64,000 bases of DNA, taken from an uncultured bacterium. Its GTDB lineage: Bacteria; Edwardsbacteria; AC1; EtOH8. The translations under genes and the position numbers were made by a program. The stretch spans positions 61,826 through 125,825 of the forward strand of contig CALMGM010000013.1 in assembly GCA_937863685.1 (NCBI GenBank), written 5' to 3'. Position 1 is the stretch's first letter. The number at the start of each line of letters is the position of its first letter. Shown piece by piece: positions 42,069 to 50,605 of this stretch. The notes beneath the pieces are model-generated. The model did not search any database, had not been told where the DNA came from, and worked only from the letters and a program-made list of their open reading frames with translations.

Positions 42069-42959
42069 TTACCAGACATGATCGCCCACGATGGCCTTCA
42101 CCGCCTGGGGCAGTATGGATATTTCGTAGCGTTTCTCCCTCTTGGCCCACAGCTCGCCGTCCACTTGGGCGGCCATGGGATGGTCCGATTCCACCACCAC
42201 CTTCTGGGTCCGGCCCATCACGATCTGCTTGAGATGGGTATGTTTACCCTTGAAGGTCTTGGGCACGTGCCGGAAGAACTCCAGCCAGGTCAGCCTGTGG
42301 ATGATGCACAGGTCCAGCCAGCCGTCGTCGATCTGGGCATCCGGCGTCAAAATATAACCGCCGCCCACGCTACGGCCGTTCATGATCTCCACCAGCAGGG
42401 CCTCCACCCAGACCTTGCCCGACCCGAAATCCAGGCTGATCCGCTGGCCCTTGTAGCGCATCAGGGCCCTGACAGTGGCCAGCAGATATAGCTTCAGGTC
42501 CCGCAGGCCCTTGATCTTCTGCTTTTCTATGATCACCTCGCCGTCCAGCCCGATGCCCAGCGAATTGAAATAATGCCAGCCGTTGACCACCCCGGCGTCC
42601 ATCATCTTGGTGCGGTGCTGTTTGAGGTGGTTGACGGCGTCGGCTATGTTGCGGCCGATATTCAGGGATTTGGCCAGGTCGTCGCCCGAGCCCAAGGGGA
42701 TCATTCCGAACACCGCCTGGCTGCCCACCAATGCCCCGGCCGCCTCACCGGCCACCCCGTCCCCGCCGCAGGCCACGATCACCTTGAAACCGCGCTCCAC
42801 CGCCTCCCGGGCCTGGCGCCGGGCGTCGCCCTCCTTGTCGGTCAGCGATATCTCGAAGTTGATGCCGGCGGCCTTCAGCAGGGCCTTGATCTGCTCCAGA
42901 TGCCCGGCCGCCTCGCCCCCGTGGGCCTTGGGATTGAAGATCACTTTGGTTCGTAGCAT
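42069..42959 (-). CDS. Diacylglycerol/lipid kinase (YegS/DgkB family)
   Basis: A 296-residue protein with the DAGK catalytic fold. The N-terminal VIFNPKAHGG motif, nucleotide-binding GGDG at 65-68, the PLGSGDDLAKSL segment (canonical PxGTxNDxA) and a GIGLDGEV motif are present. It phosphorylates a lipid such as diacylglycerol to recycle or modify membrane lipid. A TTG two codons upstream is less likely than the ATG. Its start lies against a heptanucleotide repeat array that flanks the next gene upstream. Confidence 0.88.
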   Translation of the reverse strand: MLRTKVIFNPKAHGGEAAGHLEQIKALLKAAGINFEISLTDKEGDARRQAREAVERGFKVIVACGGDGVAGEAAGALVGSQAVFGMIPLGSGDDLAKSLNIGRNIADAVNHLKQHRTKMMDAGVVNGWHYFNSLGIGLDGEVIIEKQKIKGLRDLKLYLLATVRALMRYKGQRISLDFGSGKVWVEALLVEIMNGRSVGGGYILTPDAQIDDGWLDLCIIHRLTWLEFFRHVPKTFKGKHTHLKQIVMGRTQKVVVESDHPMAAQVDGELWAKREKRYEISILPQAVKAIVGDHVW

Positions 42960-42965
42960 AATCAA

Positions 42966-43000
42966 GAATCTTGAATTTAGAATTTGGAATATAGAATTAT
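42966..43000. repeat. Heptanucleotide array, GAATnnn x5 (left flank)
   Basis: Five uninterrupted 7-base units: GAATCTT, GAATTTA, GAATTTG, GAATATA, GAATTAT. It abuts the 3' end of the four-helix-bundle gene and is the inverse of the array on the other side. Confidence 0.8.
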
Positions 43001-43004
43001 TGGG

Positions 43005-43370
43005 TCACATGCTTTTCCGGATAGATGCCATATAGCCTTCCAATAACTTGCTTACAACATCCAGCTCCGATATCAATTCATCACTTCCTCCGTAGCCCAG
43101 ATCAGCCGCCAGGATCAGGTAATACCTGACCTCTTCCAGCGATCCCTGAGCGATATTCAAAAAACGGACTTTATCCGCTTTGCCCTTTTTCTTGAAACCC
43201 TCCGCAATATTGGCCGGGACGGAAATGACCGCCCGCCGTAATTGCGGGATCAGACAATATATTTCCTTGCCGGGAAAATTATCAGCATATTTGTAAATCT
43301 TTAAGACAAGCTGATGGCCCTTCTGCCAAACGATCAGATCACTAAAGCTTTTCGCAGGCTCTCTATTCAT
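43005..43370 (-). CDS. Four-helix-bundle protein (23S rRNA intervening-sequence protein family)
   Basis: A 121-residue protein of the S23/IVS family (TIGR02436-like). Family pattern: an N-terminal F.DL.VW.KGHQL segment, then PxxERYgLxxQLRRA-like IYCLIPQLRRAVISVPANIAEGF, and SLEEVRYYLILAADLGY near the C terminus. Such proteins form pentameric bundles and were first found in intervening sequences of 23S rRNA; their function is unknown. Here it is not in rRNA but between a lipid kinase gene and ridA. It is flanked on both sides by arrays of five 7-base repeats in inverted orientation. A GTG two codons upstream is an alternative start. Confidence 0.9.
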   Translation of the reverse strand: MNREPAKSFSDLIVWQKGHQLVLKIYKYADNFPGKEIYCLIPQLRRAVISVPANIAEGFKKKGKADKVRFLNIAQGSLEEVRYYLILAADLGYGGSDELISELDVVSKLLEGYMASIRKSM

Positions 43371-43382
43371 ATTCACTCAACT

Positions 43383-43417
43383 ATTCGGTATTCAATATTC
43401 TATCTTCAATATTCTGT
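43383..43417. repeat. Heptanucleotide array, ATTCnnT x5 (right flank)
   Basis: Five uninterrupted 7-base units: ATTCGGT, ATTCAAT, ATTCTAT, CTTCAAT, ATTCTGT. Read on the other strand they are nnnGAAT, so this array is inverted relative to the one at 42966-43000. Confidence 0.8.
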
Positions 43418-43421
43418 AGGA

Positions 43422-43802
43422 TCAAATTTCCCCAATCGCTTCTATCTCAATCTTGGCGTCCTTGGGAAGCCGGGCCACCTGAAAGGCCGAGCGGGCCGGC
43501 GGGGCCTGGTTGAAATACTCGCCGTAGACCTCGTTCATGGCGGCGAAGTCGTTCATGTCGGCCAGGAAGACCGTACACTTGATCACTTTTTTCAGACTGG
43601 AGCCGCCGGCTTCCAGCACCGCCTTTAGGTTCTCCAGCACCTGCCTGGTCTGGACCTTGATGTCGCCCTCCACCATCTGCCCGGTCTTGGGGTCCAGCGG
43701 GATCTGCCCGGAGGTGAAGACCAGTTTGCTGTCGAACTCTATGCCCTGGGAATAGGGCCCTATGGCCGCCGGGGCCTTGTCGGTTTTAATGACTTGTCTC
43801 AT
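43422..43802 (-). CDS. ridA: RidA family enamine/imine deaminase
   Basis: A 126-residue protein of the YjgF/YER057c/UK114 family that hydrolyses reactive 2-aminoacrylate. Features are [11 protein letters not shown] near the N terminus, [21 protein letters not shown], and the conserved Arg in [13 protein letters not shown] with a C-terminal IEIEAIG. It starts 17 bases inside the preceding A+T-rich gene, so the two are translated from one message. Confidence 0.96.
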   Translation of the reverse strand: MRQVIKTDKAPAAIGPYSQGIEFDSKLVFTSGQIPLDPKTGQMVEGDIKVQTRQVLENLKAVLEAGGSSLKKVIKCTVFLADMNDFAAMNEVYGEYFNQAPPARSAFQVARLPKDAKIEIEAIGEI

Positions 43803-44484
43803 CTTTTTTCCTTTTCTTTAAAAATATATAATCATAAATTAAATTTCCTGATACTATTACGATAATAACCATTATCAAAGTAGCCCAGTCAAACTTAAAT
43901 AAATACTTATTCAACGGTATTAAAATTAAACCACCTATAACACTACCAATAAAACCGCTTATTACCCTTGACCATTTATAAAGACTTGTACTCGATTTAA
44001 TAATTAAACTCTTTCCTCTTCCAATAACTTCTGGCATTAAATATTTCTCGCAACTTGTAAGAAATTTTACTTCAGCGTTTTCTTTAATATTCAAGTAATT
44101 TATAGTGAATATAAATTCACCGTCTTTGCCCTTTACAATTTTACCAATAGCATTCTTTTCATCTATAATATTTTGATAAACAGTAAAATCAATTACTTCA
44201 ATATTTTTTTCAAATTGTATTATTACATTTTGATTTTCAATGATTGTATTCCCTTCGTTTTTAAATACAATCACTGAATAGTATAGATTCTGTATCTCTT
44301 TGCCATCGAAAAGAACTTTGATGTGATCTTTTAATTCATGTTCAACTTTTGCAAGTGAAATTAAATTACCATGTCGATATGTAAGTATTTTTCTTTGCTT
44401 TTTATAATATTCTATCAACATGTTTGAAAAATAACCCAGTACAGCTGTGCCAATCATAGCAGTTATACTTATTGTAATATCCAT
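43786..44484 (-). CDS. Hypothetical membrane protein, strongly A+T-rich
   Basis: A 232-residue protein that I do not recognise. It has an N-terminal membrane helix (about 5-25), then a cytosolic or extracytoplasmic beta-rich middle of about 150 residues ([28 protein letters not shown]) that looks like an immunoglobulin-type fold. Two C-terminal membrane helices follow (about 170-192 and 200-220), with a KKRKK end. GAGGG precedes the ATG. Codon choice is strikingly A+T-rich (Lys AAA, Ile ATA/ATT, Asn AAT) compared with xerD before it and ridA after it. That indicates recent acquisition inserted into an existing operon. Two bases separate it from xerD. Confidence 0.75.
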   Translation of the reverse strand: MDITISITAMIGTAVLGYFSNMLIEYYKKQRKILTYRHGNLISLAKVEHELKDHIKVLFDGKEIQNLYYSVIVFKNEGNTIIENQNVIIQFEKNIEVIDFTVYQNIIDEKNAIGKIVKGKDGEFIFTINYLNIKENAEVKFLTSCEKYLMPEVIGRGKSLIIKSSTSLYKWSRVISGFIGSVIGGLILIPLNKYLFKFDWATLIMVIIVIVSGNLIYDYIFLKKRKKDETSH

Positions 44485-44485
44485 T

Positions 44486-45382
44486 TTACCCTCTCGGATG
44501 AAATTGTCTATGTACTTCCTTTAAGTATTCCCGGTCCACATGGGTGTATATCTGGGTGGTGGATATATCCGCATGGCCCAGCATCTCCTGCACCGAGCGC
44601 AGGTCGGCCCCGCCCTCCAGCAGATGGGTGGCAAAGCTGTGCCTTAAAATATGGGGATGCACCCGCTTTTTTATCCCGGCCTTCTGGGCATAGGCTTTAA
44701 GCAGTTTCCAGAAACCCATCCGGGACATTGGTTTCCCGCGGTTGTTGAGGAACAGCACGTCCGTTGGATATTTTTTTGTCAGCACCGGGCGGGAGCCCTC
44801 CAGGTATCTTTCGGTCCAGTGCCGGGCGGTCTGGCCGATGGGCACTACCCGCTCTTTTGATCCCTTGCCGAAACAGCGGATATATCCCTGTTCAAATGCC
44901 AGGTCTGATCGTTTGAGGCTCAAAAGTTCCGAGATCCGCAAACCGCAGGCGTAGATCACCTCCAGCATGGCCCGGTCCCGCAGGCCCAGCGGTGTTGCGG
45001 TGCCGGGCTGGGCCATCAGTGCCTCGATCTCATTGGTATCAAGCACATCGGGAAGCTTTTTGGCCAATTTGGGGGAATCCAGATTCTCGGTGGGATCGTT
45101 CCGGCAGAGGCCCTCCCCAACCAAAAAGCGGTGAAACCCCCTCACCGCTGAAATATTCTGCGACAGGCTGCCGGGAGAAAGTCCGTAGCCCGCCAGCTGG
45201 GACAGGAACTGAGATATGTGGCTGCGCATGATCCGTGAGGGATCGGCTATTCCCCGGCCTTCCAGAAATTCCAGATACCTCTTCAGGTCCCGTGAATAGG
45301 CCTCGATGCTGTTCCCGGAAAGCCCCCGCTCCACCGTCAGGTGGCCCAGGAACCTGTCCAGCAGTTCCGCATGGTTGTTCAT
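44486..45382 (-). CDS. xerD: Site-specific tyrosine recombinase XerD
   Basis: A 298-residue tyrosine recombinase of chromosome-dimer resolution type. The N-terminal SAM-like core-binding domain spans about 1-95. Catalytic residues: R149 ([10 protein letters not shown]), K173 in the GKGSKE beta hairpin, H244-xx-R247 ([14 protein letters not shown]), H270 ([15 protein letters not shown]) and nucleophile Y279. Length and sequence fit XerC/XerD, not phage integrases, and no attachment site or cargo is seen. Five bases after the coiled-coil gene. Confidence 0.95.
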   Translation of the reverse strand: MNNHAELLDRFLGHLTVERGLSGNSIEAYSRDLKRYLEFLEGRGIADPSRIMRSHISQFLSQLAGYGLSPGSLSQNISAVRGFHRFLVGEGLCRNDPTENLDSPKLAKKLPDVLDTNEIEALMAQPGTATPLGLRDRAMLEVIYACGLRISELLSLKRSDLAFEQGYIRCFGKGSKERVVPIGQTARHWTERYLEGSRPVLTKKYPTDVLFLNNRGKPMSRMGFWKLLKAYAQKAGIKKRVHPHILRHSFATHLLEGGADLRSVQEMLGHADISTTQIYTHVDREYLKEVHRQFHPRG

Positions 45383-45386
45383 TGGC

Positions 45387-48140
45387 CTATCCGAAATTTA
45401 TTTCCTTGGCCGGTTTATCATTTTCGGGCACTGGTTTAAGCAGTGATTTATGCGCCGGCGGTTTCAATAAAGATTTCTCGGAATGCGGCATCTCTTTTTT
45501 CACCAATGGGGCCGGTCTCTGCGGTACCGCCGGTTTGGCGAACGGATTTACCGCCTGCTTAAGGGCCAAGGCCGCCTTGGGAATTGGTTTCTCTTCGTGC
45601 CTGGGGGAAAGCAGCGGTGGCTTGGACAGCAGAGGCTTCTCCTTTGCCGTCAATAATGAGGGCTTTGGCGCCTCTTCGGCGGCCTTGATGGGAGCCAGCT
45701 TGGGTTTGGCCATCAGCGGCACGGATTGCCTGGCCGAGATCGGGGCGGATGGTTCCTGGATTTCCGGCTCCTCGCTCCGGTCCTGGACTGCTTCCGGTTT
45801 TTGAAGCGGGGCGGATTGCGACAATCCGGTGATCGGGCGGCCCTTGGCCTTTATCCGGAGGAAGGCGGCCCTCTCCTCTTCCTTGCGGCGGGCTTCCATC
45901 TTTTCCCTCTCGTCGCGCTCCCGCAACAGCCTGGATTCCTCCTGCTGCAGCAGGGCCACCTGCTGCTCCAGTTCGCCCATCTGTTGTTTCTTGTCGTCTA
46001 TCTGGTTTATCAGGGCCATGATCTCCTGGTTGGCCTTCTCGGAATTGGCGATCCGCTGGGTTATCTCCTCCTCCTCGGCCTTTCTCTTCTCCAAAGCTTT
46101 TTCCAAGTTTCTCAGATTGTTTTGATTGTCATGGACGCTGGCCGACAGCTGCTGCTCCGATTCCTGGAGCTCCTGCACCCTCTGCCGCGAGGTCTCCTGC
46201 TCGGTCCGCAAAGCTTCGATATTTGATTTGATCTCCTCGGCCTCCCGGCTCAGGTCCTGTTTCTGGGACAAGAATTCCTGCAGTTCGTTCTTCTGCTGCT
46301 CCATCTGGGATATATCCTGATTCAGCCGGCCTTGGCTGTTCTCCAGTTCGGTCTTCCGGTCCTCCAGGGCCTTGACCTCGTTCTGGAAATTATCCAGCTG
46401 CTGCCTTTTCTGGTCATACTCGCCGGCCGCCTGATCCTTCTGCTCCTGAATCCGGGCCAGCTCCTGTCCGGCGCTTTCCCTTTGCCCGTTCAGTTCGTCA
46501 ACCTGTTTCCTGATATCTTCCAGCTGGCGGCTCTGTTCCTCCAGTTGTTTCAGGGAGGCCTCCAGTTCCTTTCTCTGCCCGGCCAGCTCTTCGTTCTGCT
46601 CCTTAAGCTGATTCCTTTTCCCTTCCAGCTCCTCCACCTTCTGTCCCAGCTTTTCCTCCTTCTTGCCGAGTTTTTCCACCTGGGCCTCCAGTTCCTTCTG
46701 GCTGGCCAGCAGTTCCGGCACCTTCTCCTCGGAGGTCAGTATCTGGGTGTTGATCTCGTCGCGCCTAGCCTCGGCCTGGGATATCTCCTGTTTCAGATTG
46801 GACAGGCTGGTCTCCAGCTCGCGTATGGCCTGCACCTCATGCTGTTTCTGGGCCTCCTCCTTCTCCAGCTCGGCCACCCGTTTCTCCTTTTCCTCCATGA
46901 TCCCGGTCAATTCCTTTATTTTCTGATCGAAATCCCCCTGCCTGGTCTCGGCCCCCATGATGCTGGCCTGGACATCCTCCAGAGATTTGGCGGCATTGGC
47001 CTGCTCCTCGGTCTTGAGGTCGATGTCCAGCTCGATCTCCTCCAGGCGGCCCTGTTTTTCCGCCAGAACCTTCTCCTTGGCTGACAGCTCCTCGGAGATC
47101 CTGTCCAGCTGCTGTTTTCTTTCGTGCTGTTCCTTGACCACGGCCTGCAGCTTTTCCTCCGATTCCTTGATGCCGCCGTTCAGCGCCTCCATCCTGGTGG
47201 CAATGGTGGCCTCCCGGCCGGACAGCTCTTCGATCCGCCCCTTGATGGCGTCCTCCTCCTTCTTCAGGGTCTCGTGCCGTTCCACCACCTGGGCCTCGGA
47301 GCTCCTGATCTCGGCGATGCCCTTCTCCAGCCCGTCCTTCTGGGCTTTCAGGTTCCCGACGGCATCCTCCAGCTGCTTGGCCTCGGCTTTGAAGCTTTCG
47401 CTCTGCGATGACAGGTCGTTCTTCTCCTGTTCGGCGGCGGTCAGGTCCGACAGTATCTGGGCCTGTTTGTCTTGGGCCTGGTCGATCTTGGCCTGCAGAT
47501 CCTTCATCTGGTTATTGAGCGTTTCCACGGATCCGCTTAGTTTCTTCTCTTGGTCCATCAGGGACTGGCGGCGCTCCTGGAACTCGGCCAGGGTCTTCTC
47601 CTTCTCGGCGAACTGGGAGACCACGGCCTCCTGCTCCTGTCGCTTCTGCTCGATCTGCTTCTCCAGCCCCTCCAGTTCCTTCTTCCATTTATCCGCCTGG
47701 CTCTGCTGTTCGCCGGCCTGCTGTTCCAGGGTAAGGATGTCGGCCTGGAGCGCCTGGCTCTGCAGGAGTGCGGCATCGGCGGTCTTTTTGGCCTCGTCCA
47801 TCTGCTGGTTGACGTTGAGCAGTTCGGCCCGCTTCTCCCAGATCTTGGTGGCCAGGTTGGAGTCCTCCTTGGACCGCTCATCCAGCTTTTTGTTGACCTC
47901 GTCCAGCTTTTCCTTGGCCTCGTCCATCCGCTGGGACATGGACATCTCCTCGCCCAACGACTCGGCCAGGCGGGAATTTATTTCGTCCAGGGTCTTGCGG
48001 CGCTCGGCGATCAGCTGGTCCAGCGAGGTGTAGCTGCGACGGCCCTGTTCCACCTGGGCGATCACCTCGGCTTCCTCCTTCTTCATCTGGTCCAGGGGAT
48101 TGGCCGGGGCCTTGTCTTCCTTCTTTTTGGCGAACAACAT
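45387..48140 (-). CDS. Very long coiled-coil protein with Pro/Lys-rich tail
   Basis: A 917-residue protein. Residues about 15-780 are almost continuous heptad coiled coil rich in Glu, Gln, Lys and Leu, and residues about 780-917 are a disordered tail of Ala/Pro/Lys/Leu clusters. There are no Walker A or hinge signatures, so it is not an SMC or RecN ATPase, and no signal peptide or membrane helix. It may be a cytoskeletal or scaffold filament. AGGAAA precedes the ATG. It lies between an acyl-CoA synthetase and xerD in a dense run, so the partner cannot be deduced. Confidence 0.85.
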   Translation of the reverse strand: MLFAKKKEDKAPANPLDQMKKEEAEVIAQVEQGRRSYTSLDQLIAERRKTLDEINSRLAESLGEEMSMSQRMDEAKEKLDEVNKKLDERSKEDSNLATKIWEKRAELLNVNQQMDEAKKTADAALLQSQALQADILTLEQQAGEQQSQADKWKKELEGLEKQIEQKRQEQEAVVSQFAEKEKTLAEFQERRQSLMDQEKKLSGSVETLNNQMKDLQAKIDQAQDKQAQILSDLTAAEQEKNDLSSQSESFKAEAKQLEDAVGNLKAQKDGLEKGIAEIRSSEAQVVERHETLKKEEDAIKGRIEELSGREATIATRMEALNGGIKESEEKLQAVVKEQHERKQQLDRISEELSAKEKVLAEKQGRLEEIELDIDLKTEEQANAAKSLEDVQASIMGAETRQGDFDQKIKELTGIMEEKEKRVAELEKEEAQKQHEVQAIRELETSLSNLKQEISQAEARRDEINTQILTSEEKVPELLASQKELEAQVEKLGKKEEKLGQKVEELEGKRNQLKEQNEELAGQRKELEASLKQLEEQSRQLEDIRKQVDELNGQRESAGQELARIQEQKDQAAGEYDQKRQQLDNFQNEVKALEDRKTELENSQGRLNQDISQMEQQKNELQEFLSQKQDLSREAEEIKSNIEALRTEQETSRQRVQELQESEQQLSASVHDNQNNLRNLEKALEKRKAEEEEITQRIANSEKANQEIMALINQIDDKKQQMGELEQQVALLQQEESRLLRERDEREKMEARRKEEERAAFLRIKAKGRPITGLSQSAPLQKPEAVQDRSEEPEIQEPSAPISARQSVPLMAKPKLAPIKAAEEAPKPSLLTAKEKPLLSKPPLLSPRHEEKPIPKAALALKQAVNPFAKPAVPQRPAPLVKKEMPHSEKSLLKPPAHKSLLKPVPENDKPAKEINFG

Positions 48141-48187
48141 ACTTTTCCTGCCTCCGATATTTGGGAGATTATATTACCGGTTTATGT

Positions 48188-49903
48188 TTAGACATTGACC
48201 TTCTTGCCCACGAACAGGTAGCGCTTGATCTTGCGGGTGGTGGTCTTGGGAAACTCCTCCTCCCGGACGGAGAAATGCTTTACCCGCTTGTAATCGGCCA
48301 GGTGTCCGCACTGGTGCTTGACCTCATCCTTCAGCATCTTCTCGATCTGGGCCGTGTCCAGGGTGATCCTGTGTTTGAGGGCATACTCGTCGAAAGCCTC
48401 GTAATTGGGATAGATCATGGCGTGTACCTCCTCCCGGTCGGTCTGGGGATTCTTCTCGCCGATCACCAGAACTTCCGCGACGAACGGGCTGTTCAACAGC
48501 TGGGCCTCGATCTCCTCGGGATAGATGTTCTTGCCGGCGGCCGACACTATCAAATTCTTGGCCCGGCCGGTTATGAACAGGCAGCCCCGCTTGTCGATGT
48601 ATCCCAGGTCGCCGGTCAACAGCCAGCCGTCCCTGATCACCGCCTCGGTGGCCTTGGGGTTCTTGTAATAGCCCAGCATCACATTGGGACCCTTGGCCGC
48701 TATCTCCCCGATGCCGTTGGCGTCGGGCTCCAGTATCTTGAGCTCCACGCAGGTGATGGGCGCCCCCACCGAGGCGTGGTCCGGGTTATCGATGGTGTTG
48801 ATGGTCAGCACCGGCGACGATTCGGTCAGGCCGTAGCCCTGGATGATCTCGAAACCCAGCGTTTCGAACCCCCGGCCCACTTCGATATTGAGTGCCGCCC
48901 CTCCGGAGACGAACAGTCTCAGGCTGGACAGCCCGGCCTTCTCCCGCAGAGAGTGGAAAAGCTTGCCCCCGGCCCTTTTCCCGGTGAGGGACTTGATGGA
49001 TTTGACGATCCCGTTGGAAGTAGAAAAGGCCATCCGGGTCAGCAGGGGCTTCTCCTTGACCGCCCGCATTATCCCCTGGTACATTTTCTCGAACAGCAGG
49101 GGAACTCCCACCATCATGGTGGATTGGCTGTCCCGGATGTCGTTGATGATGTCGCGCGATTTGAGGGACTGGGCGTAGGTGATGGTGGCCCCCACGTACA
49201 GCGGCACCAGCATCCCGGCGGTGGCCTCGAAGGTATGATGCAGGGGCAGGACCGAAATGAAGATATCGTGATGGTCGTAATGGAACACCTGGTAACAGCT
49301 GTCCACGTCGGACATGATGTTACGGTTGGAGAGCATCACCCCCTTGGACTGCCCGGTGGTGCCCGAGGTGTAGATGACGGCCGCCAGGTCGTCCAGTTGC
49401 ACCTGCCGTTTGAGGGTCTTGGGCTCGGGCGGTTCGTACAGGCTCGACAGGTTATTCATGGAGAAGACATGTTTCAGGCTGTGAAGCTTGTTGATGGCCT
49501 CGTCCACCACTTCCTTGAAGTTGTTGGAAGCGATCAGGGCCACCGCCTCGGAATCGGTCAGTATGTGTCGGACCTCCTGGGATTTCAACTGCGTATCCAA
49601 AGGAACCAGAATGGCGCCGATGCTGGCCACCGCTATGTAGCTCTCCACCCATTCCGGGCAGTTCTCGCCGATGATGGCCACCTTGTCTCCGTGTTTGATT
49701 CCCTTTTTGGAAAGCCCCGAAGCCAGCTGCTCGGTTCTTTCCTTCAGATCTTTGTAGGTGACCTTATAGAAATCGGAGCCCCGTCTTATCTGCAAAGCAG
49801 TCTTGTAGGGATACAGCCCGGCCGAGCGGGCCAGCATGCCTTTGATGGTGATCAGGCCCAGCCCTTCCCTTACCGGGTAATGCTTATTGCTGTAAGTTTC
49901 CAT
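48188..49903 (-). CDS. Long-chain acyl-CoA synthetase (AMP-forming)
   Basis: A 571-residue ANL-superfamily enzyme that activates a fatty acid with ATP and CoA. The phosphate loop YTSGTTGQSKG is at 178-188. The adenine motif YGLTESSP, the hinge LTGDLGYIDKRGCLFITGRAKN and the C-terminal catalytic Lys region near residue 550 (TRKIKR) are present. FadD15-like in length and in the AAKGPNVMLGYYKN stretch. GGAG precedes the ATG. 26 bases after the M50 protease gene. Confidence 0.93.
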   Translation of the reverse strand: METYSNKHYPVREGLGLITIKGMLARSAGLYPYKTALQIRRGSDFYKVTYKDLKERTEQLASGLSKKGIKHGDKVAIIGENCPEWVESYIAVASIGAILVPLDTQLKSQEVRHILTDSEAVALIASNNFKEVVDEAINKLHSLKHVFSMNNLSSLYEPPEPKTLKRQVQLDDLAAVIYTSGTTGQSKGVMLSNRNIMSDVDSCYQVFHYDHHDIFISVLPLHHTFEATAGMLVPLYVGATITYAQSLKSRDIINDIRDSQSTMMVGVPLLFEKMYQGIMRAVKEKPLLTRMAFSTSNGIVKSIKSLTGKRAGGKLFHSLREKAGLSSLRLFVSGGAALNIEVGRGFETLGFEIIQGYGLTESSPVLTINTIDNPDHASVGAPITCVELKILEPDANGIGEIAAKGPNVMLGYYKNPKATEAVIRDGWLLTGDLGYIDKRGCLFITGRAKNLIVSAAGKNIYPEEIEAQLLNSPFVAEVLVIGEKNPQTDREEVHAMIYPNYEAFDEYALKHRITLDTAQIEKMLKDEVKHQCGHLADYKRVKHFSVREEEFPKTTTRKIKRYLFVGKKVNV

Positions 49904-49929
49904 ATCTTTCTCCGAAAGTTCTCTTTGTT

Positions 49930-50601
49930 TTATAAGAAACTGAATATTTCCGGCCCGGCAAAGAAGCTGGCTACAAAGGATGCCGGCAAAAGCAGATACG
50001 ACAGGATATTTATCCGGGTCACCTGCATCAGGATGATCAGCCCGATGAAGATGAACATGCCGTATTTCTCCAGGCTCAGGTATCTTAGGGACAATTTACC
50101 CGGCAGCAGTCCGGCGATCACCTTGGAGCCGTCCAGCGGCGGGATGGGTATCAGGTTGAAAACCGCCAGCACCGAATCGGCCAGCACCAGGTAGAACAGT
50201 ATCATCATCACCGGATAGAGCAGGGTGCCAGGACCCTCATAAAAAGGATACAGCAGGCGGAACAAAAGTCCGCTGGCGGCTGCCAGGATCAGGTTGCTGA
50301 CCGGACCGGCCAGCGACACCCAGATCATGTCCTTCTTGGGGTCCTTCAAGGCCAGAAAATTGACCGGCACCGGCTTGGCCCAGCCGAACACGAACGGGGC
50401 CTTCAGCAGTATCAGCATCCCGGGGAAGATGAAACTGCCGAAGATGTCCAGATGCTTGAGCGGATTGAGGGTCAGGCGGCCCATCAAATATGCGGTGGGG
50501 TCGCCCCTCTTGAAGGCCACCCAGCCGTGCGATACTTCGTGCACGGTGATGGCGAACAGTATCGGCGGAATGGCCAGCAGTAAACCTAAAAATGTTTCCA
50601 T
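49930..50601 (-). CDS. Small M50 site-2 protease family protein
   Basis: A 223-residue polytopic metalloprotease homologue. The zinc motif HEVSH lies in the first membrane helix (ITVHEVSHGWVAFKRGDPTA). The second metal-binding segment is NLIPIPPLDGSKVIAGLLP near residue 160, and about five to six membrane helices are predicted. There is no PDZ or CBS domain, unlike the RseP homologue at 13403-14749. The family is common beside dxr-type and ScpA-type genes; the substrate is unknown. Four bases after dxr. Confidence 0.9.
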   Translation of the reverse strand: METFLGLLLAIPPILFAITVHEVSHGWVAFKRGDPTAYLMGRLTLNPLKHLDIFGSFIFPGMLILLKAPFVFGWAKPVPVNFLALKDPKKDMIWVSLAGPVSNLILAAASGLLFRLLYPFYEGPGTLLYPVMMILFYLVLADSVLAVFNLIPIPPLDGSKVIAGLLPGKLSLRYLSLEKYGMFIFIGLIILMQVTRINILSYLLLPASFVASFFAGPEIFSFL

Positions 50602-50605
50602 GTCT

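Noticed and set aside
44486..45382. Phage or integron integrase
   Set aside because: Length and catalytic pattern are those of chromosomal XerD, with no attachment site, excisionase or cargo nearby.
48161..50194. 677-codon open frame on the plus strand
   Set aside because: It is antisense to the acyl-CoA synthetase and M50 protease genes, has Gly/His/Leu-rich composition typical of shadow frames in G+C-rich DNA, and no family motif.
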